Origin: Pseudolabrys sp.
Lineage (GTDB): Bacteria; Pseudomonadota; Alphaproteobacteria; Rhizobiales; Xanthobacteraceae
Length of the DNA stretch: 64,000 nt
Direction of reading: 5' to 3'
Assembly: GCA_026125895.1 (NCBI GenBank)
Contig: JAHCKG010000006.1
Location: 1-64,000, forward strand
The number at the start of each line of letters is the position of its first letter. The stretch's first letter is position 1. The position numbers and the translations under genes were made by a program. Below the pieces are notes generated by a model that did no database searches, had not been told where the DNA came from, and was given only the letters and a program-made list of their open reading frames with translations. This document shows, in pieces, positions 57,063-64,000 of this stretch.

Positions 57063-57452
57063 GTGCGATTCATCAATTCACCGGCATCGCGGGGGCTGAA
57101 GCTGCCGTTCAGTCAGGCGGTTCAGGTTGGCGATGTGCTTTATCTGTCGGGCCAACTTGGCAACAGGCCGGGCACGCTCGAGCTGGTACCGGGCGGCATG
57201 GAAGCCGAGGCGCGGCAGACCATGGAAAACATCGGCGCGGTGCTGAAGGAGAACGGCCTGTCCTTCGCCGACGTCTTCAAGGTGACCGTGATGATGGCCG
57301 ACATGGCGAAGTGGGCAGACTTCAACAAGGTCTATGTCACTTATTTCGATGCGGACCGCCTGCCCGCGCGTTCGGCCTTCGGCTGCAACGGTCTGGCGCT
57401 CGGCGCGCAGCTCGAGCTCGAATGCATGGCGTATGTGGGCGGGGCTCGATAG
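57063..57452 (+). CDS. RidA (YjgF/UK114) family protein
   Basis: A 129-aa trimeric enamine/imine deaminase-family protein. Similarity: RGLKLPFSQAVQVGDVLYLS GQLGNRPGTLELVPGG, AEARQTMENIGAVLKENGLS, VKVTVMMADM-type segment and PARSAFGCNGLALGAQLELE (the canonical Arg is in PARSAF). The GTG at 57063 has GGAGGAG eight bases ahead; the ATG at 57048, which overlaps this ribosome site, would add five residues. Substrate class (2-aminoacrylate or other) is not certain. Confidence 0.85.
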   Translation: MRFINSPASRGLKLPFSQAVQVGDVLYLSGQLGNRPGTLELVPGGMEAEARQTMENIGAVLKENGLSFADVFKVTVMMADMAKWADFNKVYVTYFDADRLPARSAFGCNGLALGAQLELECMAYVGGAR

Positions 57453-57521
57453 GCGCGTTGCATGATCCGATCATCGCGGCGGCCTTGACCTGAGCCGCCG
57501 TTGGGCGTTTGCCTGCGCCTC

Positions 57522-59147
57522 ATGTCCGACGGCAAGCCAGCGACCATCTTCGCCCTCTCCTCCGGCCGGCCGCCGGCCGCCATCGCGGTGATCCGCATAT
57601 CCGGCCCGCGCGCCGGCGCCGCGCTCGAAGCGCTCGGGGTCAAGGTGCCGCCGCCGCGGCAGGCCAAGCTCGCGCGCATGCGCGATCCGCGCAGCGGCGA
57701 GATCATCGACGAAGCGCTGGCGCTGTGGTTTCCCGGGCCGAACAGCGAGACCGGCGAGGACGTCGCCGAATTGCAGGGTCATGGCGGGCCGGCGGTGATC
57801 GCCGCCATTCTCGATGCGCTGGGTTCGATCGACGGCCTGCGCATGGCCGAGCCGGGCGAATACACGCGGCGCGGCTTCGAGAACGGCAAGCTCGACCTGA
57901 CCGCGGTGGAAGGGCTGGCCGATCTGGTTGCGGCCGAAACCGAGGGCCAGCGCCGTCAGGCGTTCCGGCAGATGAAGGGTCTGCTCGGCGATCGCGCCGA
58001 GACGTGGCGCAAACGGCTGATCCAGGCTTTGGCGCTGGTCGAAGCCCGTATCGATTTTTCCGACGAAGCCGATGTGCCGGAAGATCTGCTCGGCCCGGCG
58101 CTCGCCATTGTGCAGGAACTGCGCGACGAGATCGGCACGGCGCTGGCCGATGGCGGGCGCGGCGAACGGTTGCGCGAAGGACTGGTGGTAGCGATCGCCG
58201 GGCCGCCGAACGCCGGCAAGTCGACCTTGCTCAATCGCCTGGCGCAACGCGAAGCGGCGATTGTTTCGCCGCACGCCGGCACGACGCGCGACGTGATCGA
58301 GGTGCATCTCGATCTCGGCGGTTTTCCGATGACGCTGCTCGATACCGCCGGCATTCGCGAGACCTCCGATCCGGTCGAGATGGAAGGGGTGCGCCGGGCG
58401 CGCGCCCGGGCGGCGGCTGCGGACCTGGTTCTGTGGGTGACGGATGCGACGGGGTCCGGCGATCCCGGCCCCGATCTGGGGGCGGAGGGCGGCCGCCACG
58501 TGCCGATCTGGCGGATTGCCACCAAGATCGACCTGCTGGACGCCGGTTCCGCGGCTTTGCTGCGCAGCAAGGAGGCGCAGCATCGAGCTGCCGAGGCTTC
58601 CATGCTGCGCAGCAAAGAGCGCGAACCGGGGTCGGTCAGCCAAAACAGCTCTCGAGGCTCCGGCCCAGCGACGCGTGGCCGGGAGCCCGGGCGTTCGGTC
58701 GGTCCGGACACCGGTACAAGGGTACTCAGAAAGAGTGAATCGGAGTCCACCGAAGCGCCGGGCGGGAATCTGGCTATTACGGCAGCGAATTATAGAAGTG
58801 AACATAAAAACCCATCTTTGGCCGAATTAAGGTTCACTTTATCGGGCCAATTCGGCGACGGTGTTGATCGCCTGGTCACCGCGCTGTTCCGCTTTGCCGA
58901 ATCGCAGCTCGCAGGCGCCGAACAGGCTTTGGTGACGCGGCAGCGCCACCGTCAAAGTCTTGCTGCGGTGCAGCAAATCTTGAACGAGGCGCTGGCTCGT
59001 TTCGGCGGTTCCCGTGGTGAGGGGCAGGAGGAACTGTTCGCCGAAGAACTCCGTCGTGCCGCTGTGGAATTCGGCCGCCTGACGGGACGGGTGGACGTCG
59101 AGGACATTCTCGACGTCATTTTCCGGGACTTCTGTATCGGCAAGTGA
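57522..59147 (+). CDS. mnmE: tRNA modification GTPase MnmE with in-frame insertion
   Basis: A 541-aa K+-activated GTPase that with MnmG makes cmnm5U34 in tRNA. The N-terminal folate domain ([20 protein letters not shown]) and helical domain are normal; G1 is [10 protein letters not shown]2 GTTRDV, G3 DTAGIRET; the C-terminus is DFCIGK. Bacterial MnmE is about 440-455 aa; here about 80 extra residues lie between the G4-like TKID (residues 334-337, N changed to T) and [14 protein letters not shown] (about 438, the G5 region). The insert is low-complexity, has a 45-base internal repeat and ends in low-GC sequence. The ATG at 57522 fits the family start. Confidence 0.93.
   Translation: MSDGKPATIFALSSGRPPAAIAVIRISGPRAGAALEALGVKVPPPRQAKLARMRDPRSGEIIDEALALWFPGPNSETGEDVAELQGHGGPAVIAAILDALGSIDGLRMAEPGEYTRRGFENGKLDLTAVEGLADLVAAETEGQRRQAFRQMKGLLGDRAETWRKRLIQALALVEARIDFSDEADVPEDLLGPALAIVQELRDEIGTALADGGRGERLREGLVVAIAGPPNAGKSTLLNRLAQREAAIVSPHAGTTRDVIEVHLDLGGFPMTLLDTAGIRETSDPVEMEGVRRARARAAAADLVLWVTDATGSGDPGPDLGAEGGRHVPIWRIATKIDLLDAGSAALLRSKEAQHRAAEASMLRSKEREPGSVSQNSSRGSGPATRGREPGRSVGPDTGTRVLRKSESESTEAPGGNLAITAANYRSEHKNPSLAELRFTLSGQFGDGVDRLVTALFRFAESQLAGAEQALVTRQRHRQSLAAVQQILNEALARFGGSRGEGQEELFAEELRRAAVEFGRLTGRVDVEDILDVIFRDFCIGK
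58557..58614 (+). repeat. Palindrome repeated at 45-base spacing inside mnmE
   Basis: TTGCTGCGCAGCAA (58557-58570) is a perfect 14-bp palindrome; TGCTGCGCAGCA recurs at 58603-58614, exactly 45 bases later, so both encode LRSKE in the same frame. They start the inserted segment of mnmE. Confidence 0.8.
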
Positions 59148-59189
59148 CGGGACGTCCCGATGTTTCACGTGAAACATCGGGACGTCCCG
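59148..59189. promoter_or_regulatory. parS site 1 in a 42-bp perfect palindrome
   Basis: TGTTTCAC-GTGAAACA (59161-59176) is a perfect parS, the ParB-binding site. The symmetry runs on without a mismatch to 59148 and 59189, with GGGACGTCCC on both flanks, each itself palindromic. It begins at the base after the mnmE stop and lies in the mnmG leader. Confidence 0.95.
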
Positions 59190-59231
59190 AACCTTTTGAC
59201 CGGGTCCGGCCGGTCCGGTAAAGGGACGTCC

Positions 59232-61118
59232 ATGTCCGAGTTTCAGGCTCATTTCGACGTCGTCGTGATCGGCGGCGGCCACGCCGGCTGTGAGGCCGCG
59301 GCCGCTGCGGCGCGTATGGGCGTGCGGACGGCCCTCGTGACCCACAAGTTCGCCACCATCGGCGCCATGTCCTGCAATCCCGCCATCGGCGGGCTCGGCA
59401 AGGGGCATCTCGTGCGCGAGATCGACGCCCTCGACGGCCTGATGGGCCGGGTCGCCGACCAGGGCGGCATCCAGTTTCGCGTCCTCAATCGCCGCAAGGG
59501 CCCGGCCGTGCGCGGCCCGCGGGCCCAGGCGGACCGCAAGCTCTACGCCGCCGCGATGCAGGCCGCGATCCGTACGACCGCCAATCTCGAGGTCATCGAG
59601 GCCGAAGCCGACGATCTGGTTGTCAAAGACGGCCGGGTGGCGGGAGTTCGGTTCGCGGATGGCCGCGAGATCGGCTGCGGGGCGGTGGTTCTGACCACCG
59701 GGACGTTCCTGCGCGGCCTCATTCACATCGGCGAGAAGCAGATTCCGGCCGGCCGGGTCGGGGAGGCGCCGGCTCTGGGCCTGTCTGGGACGCTTGAGCG
59801 GGCCGGTCTGGCCCTCGGCCGGCTCAAGACCGGGACCCCGCCGCGTCTCGATGGCTCGACCATCGACTGGCAGGCGCTCGAAATGCAGCCGGGCGACGAT
59901 CCGCCGGAGCCGTTCTCGGTCCTGACCGACCGGATCACGACCCCGCAGATCGAATGCGGCATCACCCGGACGACGTCGACGACTCATGAGGTCATCCGCG
60001 CCAACGTCCATCGCTCGCCGATGTATTCGGGCCAGATCGCCTCGACCGGTCCCCGGTACTGCCCGTCGATCGAGGACAAGATCGTCCGTTTCGGTGAGCG
60101 CGACGGGCACCAGATCTTCCTGGAGCCGGAAGGCCTCGACGATTCAACGGTTTATCCCAACGGCATCTCGACCTCGCTGCCGGAGGACGTCCAGGCCGCG
60201 ATCGTGACGTCCATTCCGGGGCTCGAAAAGACCCGGATCGTGCGTCCCGGTTATGCCATCGAGTACGATTTCGTCGATCCGCGTGAGCTCAAGCTCACTT
60301 TGGAGACCAAGAAGCTCGCCGGCCTGTTCCTGGCGGGGCAGATCAACGGCACCACGGGCTATGAAGAGGCCGCGGCGCAGGGGCTTCTGGCCGGTCTGAA
60401 CGCTGCCGCGCTGGCATCTAGCTCACCGGAGATCACCTTCGACCGCGCCGAGTCCTATCTCGGCGTCATGGTCGATGACCTCACGACCCGCGGCGTCAAC
60501 GAGCCGTACCGGATGTTCACCTCCCGCGCCGAATATCGCTTGCGGCTGCGGGCTGACAACGCCGACCAGCGGCTGACCGATAAGGGCATCGCCATCGGCT
60601 GCGTCGGGCAGGAGCGGGCGGCCTATCACCGAACCAAGCAGGACGCGCTCGATGCGGTCCGAAGCTTCGCCAAGTCGGTGTCTCTGACCCCGAAGGAGGC
60701 CGAGAAGCACGGCCTCACCCTGAACCAGGATGGCCAGCGCCGCACGGCGTTCGAGCTGCTCAGCTATCCGGCCATCTCCATCGCCGACCTGGCGCGGATC
60801 TGGCCGCAGCTCGGCGAGCTGGAGCCCAATATCGCCGAGCAGGTCGAGATCGACGCCAAGTATGATGTGTATCTCAGCCGGCAGAATGCCGATATCGAGG
60901 CCTATCGCCGGGATGAAGGCTTCGCGCTGCCGGAAACGATCGATTATGCCTCGCTCCCCGGGCTCTCGAACGAGGCCAAGCAGAAGCTGCTGCTTCACAA
61001 GCCGCGCACCATCGGCCATGCCGCAAAAATTGACGGCATCACCCCGGCAGCGCTCACCCTTCTCGTCGCTCATGTGAAGCGCGGCCGCGGCAAGAAGCCG
61101 TCGGTCCAATCGGCGTGA
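59232..61118 (+). CDS. mnmG: tRNA uridine-5-carboxymethylaminomethyl modification enzyme MnmG
   Basis: A 628-aa FAD-dependent partner of MnmE. The FAD site is [45 protein letters not shown] and [22 protein letters not shown] follow; the C-terminal MnmE-binding helices are present ([33 protein letters not shown]). The ATG at 59232 follows AAGGGA; the frame is open to 59160 across the parS palindrome but those codons are non-conserved. Overlaps rsmG by four bases. Confidence 0.96.
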   Translation: MSEFQAHFDVVVIGGGHAGCEAAAAAARMGVRTALVTHKFATIGAMSCNPAIGGLGKGHLVREIDALDGLMGRVADQGGIQFRVLNRRKGPAVRGPRAQADRKLYAAAMQAAIRTTANLEVIEAEADDLVVKDGRVAGVRFADGREIGCGAVVLTTGTFLRGLIHIGEKQIPAGRVGEAPALGLSGTLERAGLALGRLKTGTPPRLDGSTIDWQALEMQPGDDPPEPFSVLTDRITTPQIECGITRTTSTTHEVIRANVHRSPMYSGQIASTGPRYCPSIEDKIVRFGERDGHQIFLEPEGLDDSTVYPNGISTSLPEDVQAAIVTSIPGLEKTRIVRPGYAIEYDFVDPRELKLTLETKKLAGLFLAGQINGTTGYEEAAAQGLLAGLNAAALASSSPEITFDRAESYLGVMVDDLTTRGVNEPYRMFTSRAEYRLRLRADNADQRLTDKGIAIGCVGQERAAYHRTKQDALDAVRSFAKSVSLTPKEAEKHGLTLNQDGQRRTAFELLSYPAISIADLARIWPQLGELEPNIAEQVEIDAKYDVYLSRQNADIEAYRRDEGFALPETIDYASLPGLSNEAKQKLLLHKPRTIGHAAKIDGITPAALTLLVAHVKRGRGKKPSVQSA

Positions 61119-61774
61119 GCAAGCCGGGGCAGGGCGCGCCTGACCTCGCGGCCGACAAGGCCCGCGCGCTGGCGCTCACGCCTGTTTCACGTGAAACACT
61201 TGCGAAGCTGGAGCAGTTTGTGGCGCTGCTGCTGAAGTGGCAGCAGACGACCAACCTCATCGCGCCGTCCACGATTCCGCAAATCTGGACCCGGCACGTC
61301 GCGGACTCGCTGCAATTAACCGAACTGGTCCCGGACGCAACGACCTGGATCGATCTCGGCTCCGGCGGCGGCTTCCCGGCCATCCCGGTCGCCTGCGTGC
61401 TCGCCGGCAAGCCCGGCGCCATGGTCCACCTCGTCGAGAGCAACGGCAAGAAGGCTGCGTTTCTCCGCGAGGCCATCCGCGCAACCGGGGTGCCGGCGCA
61501 AGTGCATGCCGAGCGAATCGAAAAATTTGTCGCTACCACTGTGAACAGCGTGGATGTGGTGAGCGCCCGGGCGCTCGCCCCATTGAAAACCCTGTGCGAT
61601 CAAGCGTTTGCTCTGATCGAGCGGGGGGCCATTGGCCTCTTCGCCAAAGGACTAGATGTAGAGGCTGAATTGACCGAAGCCTCTAAATATTGGAAAATCG
61701 ACGCGACCACAGTGCCGAGCAAGACGAGTCCCGATGGCTGTATCGTCGTCGTTCGCCACCTGGCCGCGCGCTGA
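61115..61774 (+). CDS. rsmG: 16S rRNA (guanine-527-N7)-methyltransferase
   Basis: A 219-aa SAM methyltransferase (GidB) that makes m7G527 in 16S rRNA; loss gives low-level streptomycin resistance in several bacteria. SAM motif: [43 protein letters not shown]. The GTG start overlaps the mnmG TGA (GTGA). Residues [12 protein letters not shown] are encoded across a second parS. Confidence 0.95.
   Translation: MSKPGQGAPDLAADKARALALTPVSRETLAKLEQFVALLLKWQQTTNLIAPSTIPQIWTRHVADSLQLTELVPDATTWIDLGSGGGFPAIPVACVLAGKPGAMVHLVESNGKKAAFLREAIRATGVPAQVHAERIEKFVATTVNSVDVVSARALAPLKTLCDQAFALIERGAIGLFAKGLDVEAELTEASKYWKIDATTVPSKTSPDGCIVVVRHLAAR
61183..61198. promoter_or_regulatory. parS site 2, inside rsmG
   Basis: TGTTTCACGTGAAACA, a perfect 16-bp parS in the coding region of rsmG, where it encodes part of PVSRET. 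About 2.0 kb from parS site 1 and 0.6 kb before parA. Confidence 0.95.
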
Positions 61775-61812
61775 ACATGATCGAGGGCCATCACGGCCGC
61801 AGGACTAAGCCA

Positions 61813-62712
61813 ATGACCGACACGTCCGATCCCATCCACCCGAGCGCCCCGCCGGTTGCCAGCGACCCGCAGGTGGTGCCGTTCGAAAAGCCGGTCGCGC
61901 CTGACACGCCGCGGCCGGGCCCGCGCGTCATCGCCATCGCCAACCAGAAGGGCGGCGTCGGCAAGACCACCACGGCGATCAATCTCGGCACCGCCCTCGC
62001 CGCCATCGGCGAGCATGTGCTGATCGTCGATCTCGATCCGCAGGGCAACGCCTCGACCGGGCTGGGCATCCAGCACAAGGAGCGCGGCGTCTCGACCTAC
62101 GACGTGCTCGCCGGCCAGGCGCCGATGCGCGACGCCGTCATCCCGACCGCGGTGCCGAAGCTGCACCTCGCGCCCTCGACCATGGACCTGTCCGGCCTCG
62201 AGCTCGAGATCGGCCAGCAGCGCGACCGCGCTTTCCGTCTGCGCACCGCGCTCAACAACATCAACAACGGCTCGCCCGCTTTCGACTTCACTTACGTGCT
62301 GGTCGATTGCCCGCCGTCGCTCAACCTGATCACCGTCAACGCCATGGCGGCGGCGAATTCGATTCTCGTGCCGATGCAGTGCGAGTTCTTCGCGCTCGAA
62401 GGTCTGTCGCAGCTTCTCAAGACCGTCGAGGAAGTGAAGAAGAATCTGAACCCGACATTGTCGATCCACGGCATCGTCATGACGATGTACGACTCGCGCA
62501 ACAACCTCGCCAATCAGGTCGTCGCCGACGTGCGCCAGTTCATGGGCAAGCAGGTGTACGACACCGTGATCCCGCGCAACGTGCGCATTTCGGAAGCGCC
62601 GTCCTATGGCAAGCCGGTGCTGGTTTACGATCTCAAATGTGTCGGCAGCGAAGCGTATTTGCGTCTCGCCACCGAGATCATTCAGCGCGAGCGCGCATTG
62701 AAGGCGGGCTAA
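61813..62712 (+). CDS. parA: Chromosome-partitioning ATPase ParA (Soj)
   Basis: A 299-aa deviant-Walker ATPase that forms a gradient on the nucleoid and moves ParB-parS complexes. Walker A: ANQKGGVGKTTTAINLGTAL; Walker B area: YVLVDCPPSLNLITVNAM; DLDPQGNASTGLGI. The ATG at 61813 follows AGGA; an ATG at 61777 adds 12 residues. About 38 N-terminal residues before the core are proline-rich. Confidence 0.96.
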   Translation: MTDTSDPIHPSAPPVASDPQVVPFEKPVAPDTPRPGPRVIAIANQKGGVGKTTTAINLGTALAAIGEHVLIVDLDPQGNASTGLGIQHKERGVSTYDVLAGQAPMRDAVIPTAVPKLHLAPSTMDLSGLELEIGQQRDRAFRLRTALNNINNGSPAFDFTYVLVDCPPSLNLITVNAMAAANSILVPMQCEFFALEGLSQLLKTVEEVKKNLNPTLSIHGIVMTMYDSRNNLANQVVADVRQFMGKQVYDTVIPRNVRISEAPSYGKPVLVYDLKCVGSEAYLRLATEIIQRERALKAG

Positions 62713-62889
62713 GTGCTGCGACGAACCTTGCCGCGCGAAATCGCGGCGTCCGCGCATCTCGACGGCATGAGCATCTCGGAGCGGATGGACCGGCTCCACG
62801 ATCGCGTGCGCCGTCAGGATGACGGCCAACCAAGTGACGACAAGAAGAAACGGCGTGAGGACGAGTTGATGGCATCAGGAGCGGCGTCG

Positions 62890-63780
62890 ATGGCGGATCA
62901 TTCGCGACTGGGTCGAGGCCTTGCCTCGCTGATGGGGGAGGTGGCGCAGGAAGCGCCGGCGGCCGCCAACGCGCCGCGCAAACCGCGCAAGGCGCCGGTC
63001 GAGAAGCTGCATCCCAATCCGCGCAATCCGCGCCGCGATTTCACCGAAGCGCAGCTCGCCGAGTTGTCCGACTCGATCAAGGAGCGCGGCATCATCCAGC
63101 CGATCGTCGTGCGGCAGTTGCCGGACAACGAATACGAGATCATCGCCGGCGAGCGCCGCTGGCGCGCAGCGCAGCGCGCCGGGCTGCATGAGGTGCCGAT
63201 CGCCATCGTCGATGCGACCGATGTGCAGTCGCTCGAATTCGCCATCATCGAGAACGTGCAACGCGCCGACCTCAATGCCATCGAGGAAGCCGCCGGTTAC
63301 GTCGCGCTGATGGAGCAGTGCAATCATACGCAGGAGCAAGTGGCGCAGATCGTCGGCAAGAGCCGGCCTTACATCGCCAACCTGGTGCGCCTGCTGAAGC
63401 TGCCCGATCCGGTCAAGCGCATGGTGCGCGACGGCAAGCTGTCGGCCGGTCATGCGCGTCTGCTCGTCGGCCATATCAACGCGCAGGTGCTGGCCGAGAT
63501 GGCGGTGGACGAAGGCTTCAGCGTCCGTCAGCTCGAGGAGTGGGTGCGCGAGGACAACGCCAAGCCCGGCGATGCGACGATGGATCTTCAGATGAAGAAG
63601 ATCGCGTCCGGCCTTGCCAAGCAGAAGGATCCCGACACGCGCGCGCTGGAGCGGCGGCTGACCGACGCGCTCGGGCTTGAAGTAACGATCGACGGCAAGG
63701 GCGAGAAGGGCACCTTGCACATCAAGTACAAGGACCTCGACCAGCTCGACGGCGTGTTGCGCAAGCTGGGTGCGGGCTAG
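62890..63780 (+). CDS. parB: Chromosome-partitioning CTPase ParB (Spo0J)
   Basis: A 296-aa parS-binding CTP-dependent clamp. N-terminus SRLGRGLASLMGE; CTP-binding box RPIV-type IIQPIVVRQLPDNEYEIIAG ERRWRAAQRAG (GERRWRA); HTH TQEQVAQIVGKSRPYIANLV; C-terminal dimer domain ending LDGVLRKLGAG. The ATG at 62890 follows AGGAG; the frame is open all the way back to the parA stop, and an in-frame ATG at 62869 is possible. Confidence 0.96.
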   Translation: MADHSRLGRGLASLMGEVAQEAPAAANAPRKPRKAPVEKLHPNPRNPRRDFTEAQLAELSDSIKERGIIQPIVVRQLPDNEYEIIAGERRWRAAQRAGLHEVPIAIVDATDVQSLEFAIIENVQRADLNAIEEAAGYVALMEQCNHTQEQVAQIVGKSRPYIANLVRLLKLPDPVKRMVRDGKLSAGHARLLVGHINAQVLAEMAVDEGFSVRQLEEWVREDNAKPGDATMDLQMKKIASGLAKQKDPDTRALERRLTDALGLEVTIDGKGEKGTLHIKYKDLDQLDGVLRKLGAG

Positions 63781-64000
63781 GGCCTGGCGCAACCGCTTTC
63801 ACGTCGAATCTGAAAAGTCTCTGTCATGGCCGGGCCGCCCGAAGGGCGAGACCCGGCCATCTCGTTTAGGTGGGCACGGGTTTTGTTTCACGCCTCACCT
63901 CCCTAAGCGGGATCACCGGGTCACGCGCCTTCGGCGCGGCCCGGTGACGACACCGCAGTTGTTTCAGGACAGACTATCGCCGTGTCATGGCCGGGCTTGT
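63781..64000. repeat. Intergenic palindromic repeats after parB, cut by window end
   Basis: Units: TCATGGCCGGGCCGCCCGAAG ... GACCCGGCCAT (63825-63861); TCACCGGGTCACGCGCCTTC ... GGCGCGGCCCGGTGAC (63911-63947); and another TCATGGCCGGGCTTGT at the end. They are hairpins of the same general kind as the other intergenic repeats. TTTTGTTTCACGCC near 63882 is half of a parS only. No gene seen. Confidence 0.7.

Noticed and set aside
58444-58830. Alternative frame across the mnmE insertion
   Set aside because: The MnmE frame continues without a stop into the conserved G5 and C-terminal parts, so no frameshift is needed.
63870-63895. Third parS near TTTTGTTTCACGCC
   Set aside because: Only the left half matches; the right half is absent.
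1-64000. tRNA, rRNA or riboswitch genes
   Set aside because: No cloverleaf-like segment, rRNA signature or known riboswitch core was recognised by eye; a covariance scan would settle this.

Overview
This is a high-GC alphaproteobacterial chromosome segment, most likely from the order Hyphomicrobiales (Rhizobiales), in the Bradyrhizobiaceae/Xanthobacteraceae neighbourhood. The evidence is the gene order around the replication origin (secB, dnaQ, coaE, maf, ppsR | hemE, hemJ, rho, mnmE, mnmG, rsmG, parA, parB), the his operon linked to coaA, an OlsB ornithine-lipid acyltransferase, direct-repeat LexA boxes of the form GTTC-N7-GTTC, GANTC sites clustered at the presumed origin, and two perfect parS sites. 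The species-level placement is inference.

Layout. 1-10.6 kb holds housekeeping genes (CusF-like protein, rph-rdgB-hemW, an LppC-like lipoprotein divergent from rsmI-yraN, a chemoreceptor divergent from gshB, a GAF-GGDEF-EAL protein). 10.6-17.5 kb is an accessory zone between gshB and comM: a 57-aa protein behind a LexA box, an MFS pump with a divergent TetR regulator and two operator-like palindromes, a second LexA box before a membrane protein, then a lower-GC patch with an IS1-type transposase, a coiled-coil/winged-helix protein, small unknown genes and many perfect palindromes. 17.5-24.4 kb holds comM, a chemoreceptor, a hybrid histidine kinase and olsB. 24.4-33.4 kb holds coaA-hisE, hisF-hisA-hisH-DUF2628, hisB, rnk, hslV-GNAT-hslU and an HTH protein fused to a dCTP-deaminase-like domain. 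33.4-42.8 kb holds small genes, smr, mltA, a Tim44-domain gene, fxsA, secB, a two-gene chemoreceptor unit, dnaQ, coaE, maf and ppsR. 42.85-43.21 kb is the probable oriC. 43.2-64 kb holds hemE, hemJ, rho, a GntR/PhyH-dioxygenase/SAF-dehydrogenase operon with a LysR neighbour, a chemoreceptor fused to a UrtA-like binding domain, a thioredoxin-domain gene, a broken LssY_C gene, a DUF2147 gene, ridA, mnmE, mnmG, rsmG, parA and parB.

Working together. The his genes supply histidine through translationally coupled overlaps. HslVU is an ATP-dependent protease with an acetyltransferase gene wedged inside its operon. ParA, ParB, the parS sites and the oriC-like region form the chromosome segregation and initiation apparatus. 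Four chemoreceptors of different topology, a c-di-GMP enzyme and a hybrid kinase give the segment a strong signalling content.

The less ordinary items are the LexA-controlled small protein, the MCP-UrtA chimera with a probably cytoplasmic sensor, the HTH fused to an apparently catalytically dead dCTP-deaminase fold, an in-frame insertion in the G domain of MnmE, a 42-bp perfect palindrome centred on parS, and an amber codon in an LssY_C gene. Dispersed intergenic palindromic repeats occur throughout. I saw no tRNA, rRNA, CRISPR array or prophage.
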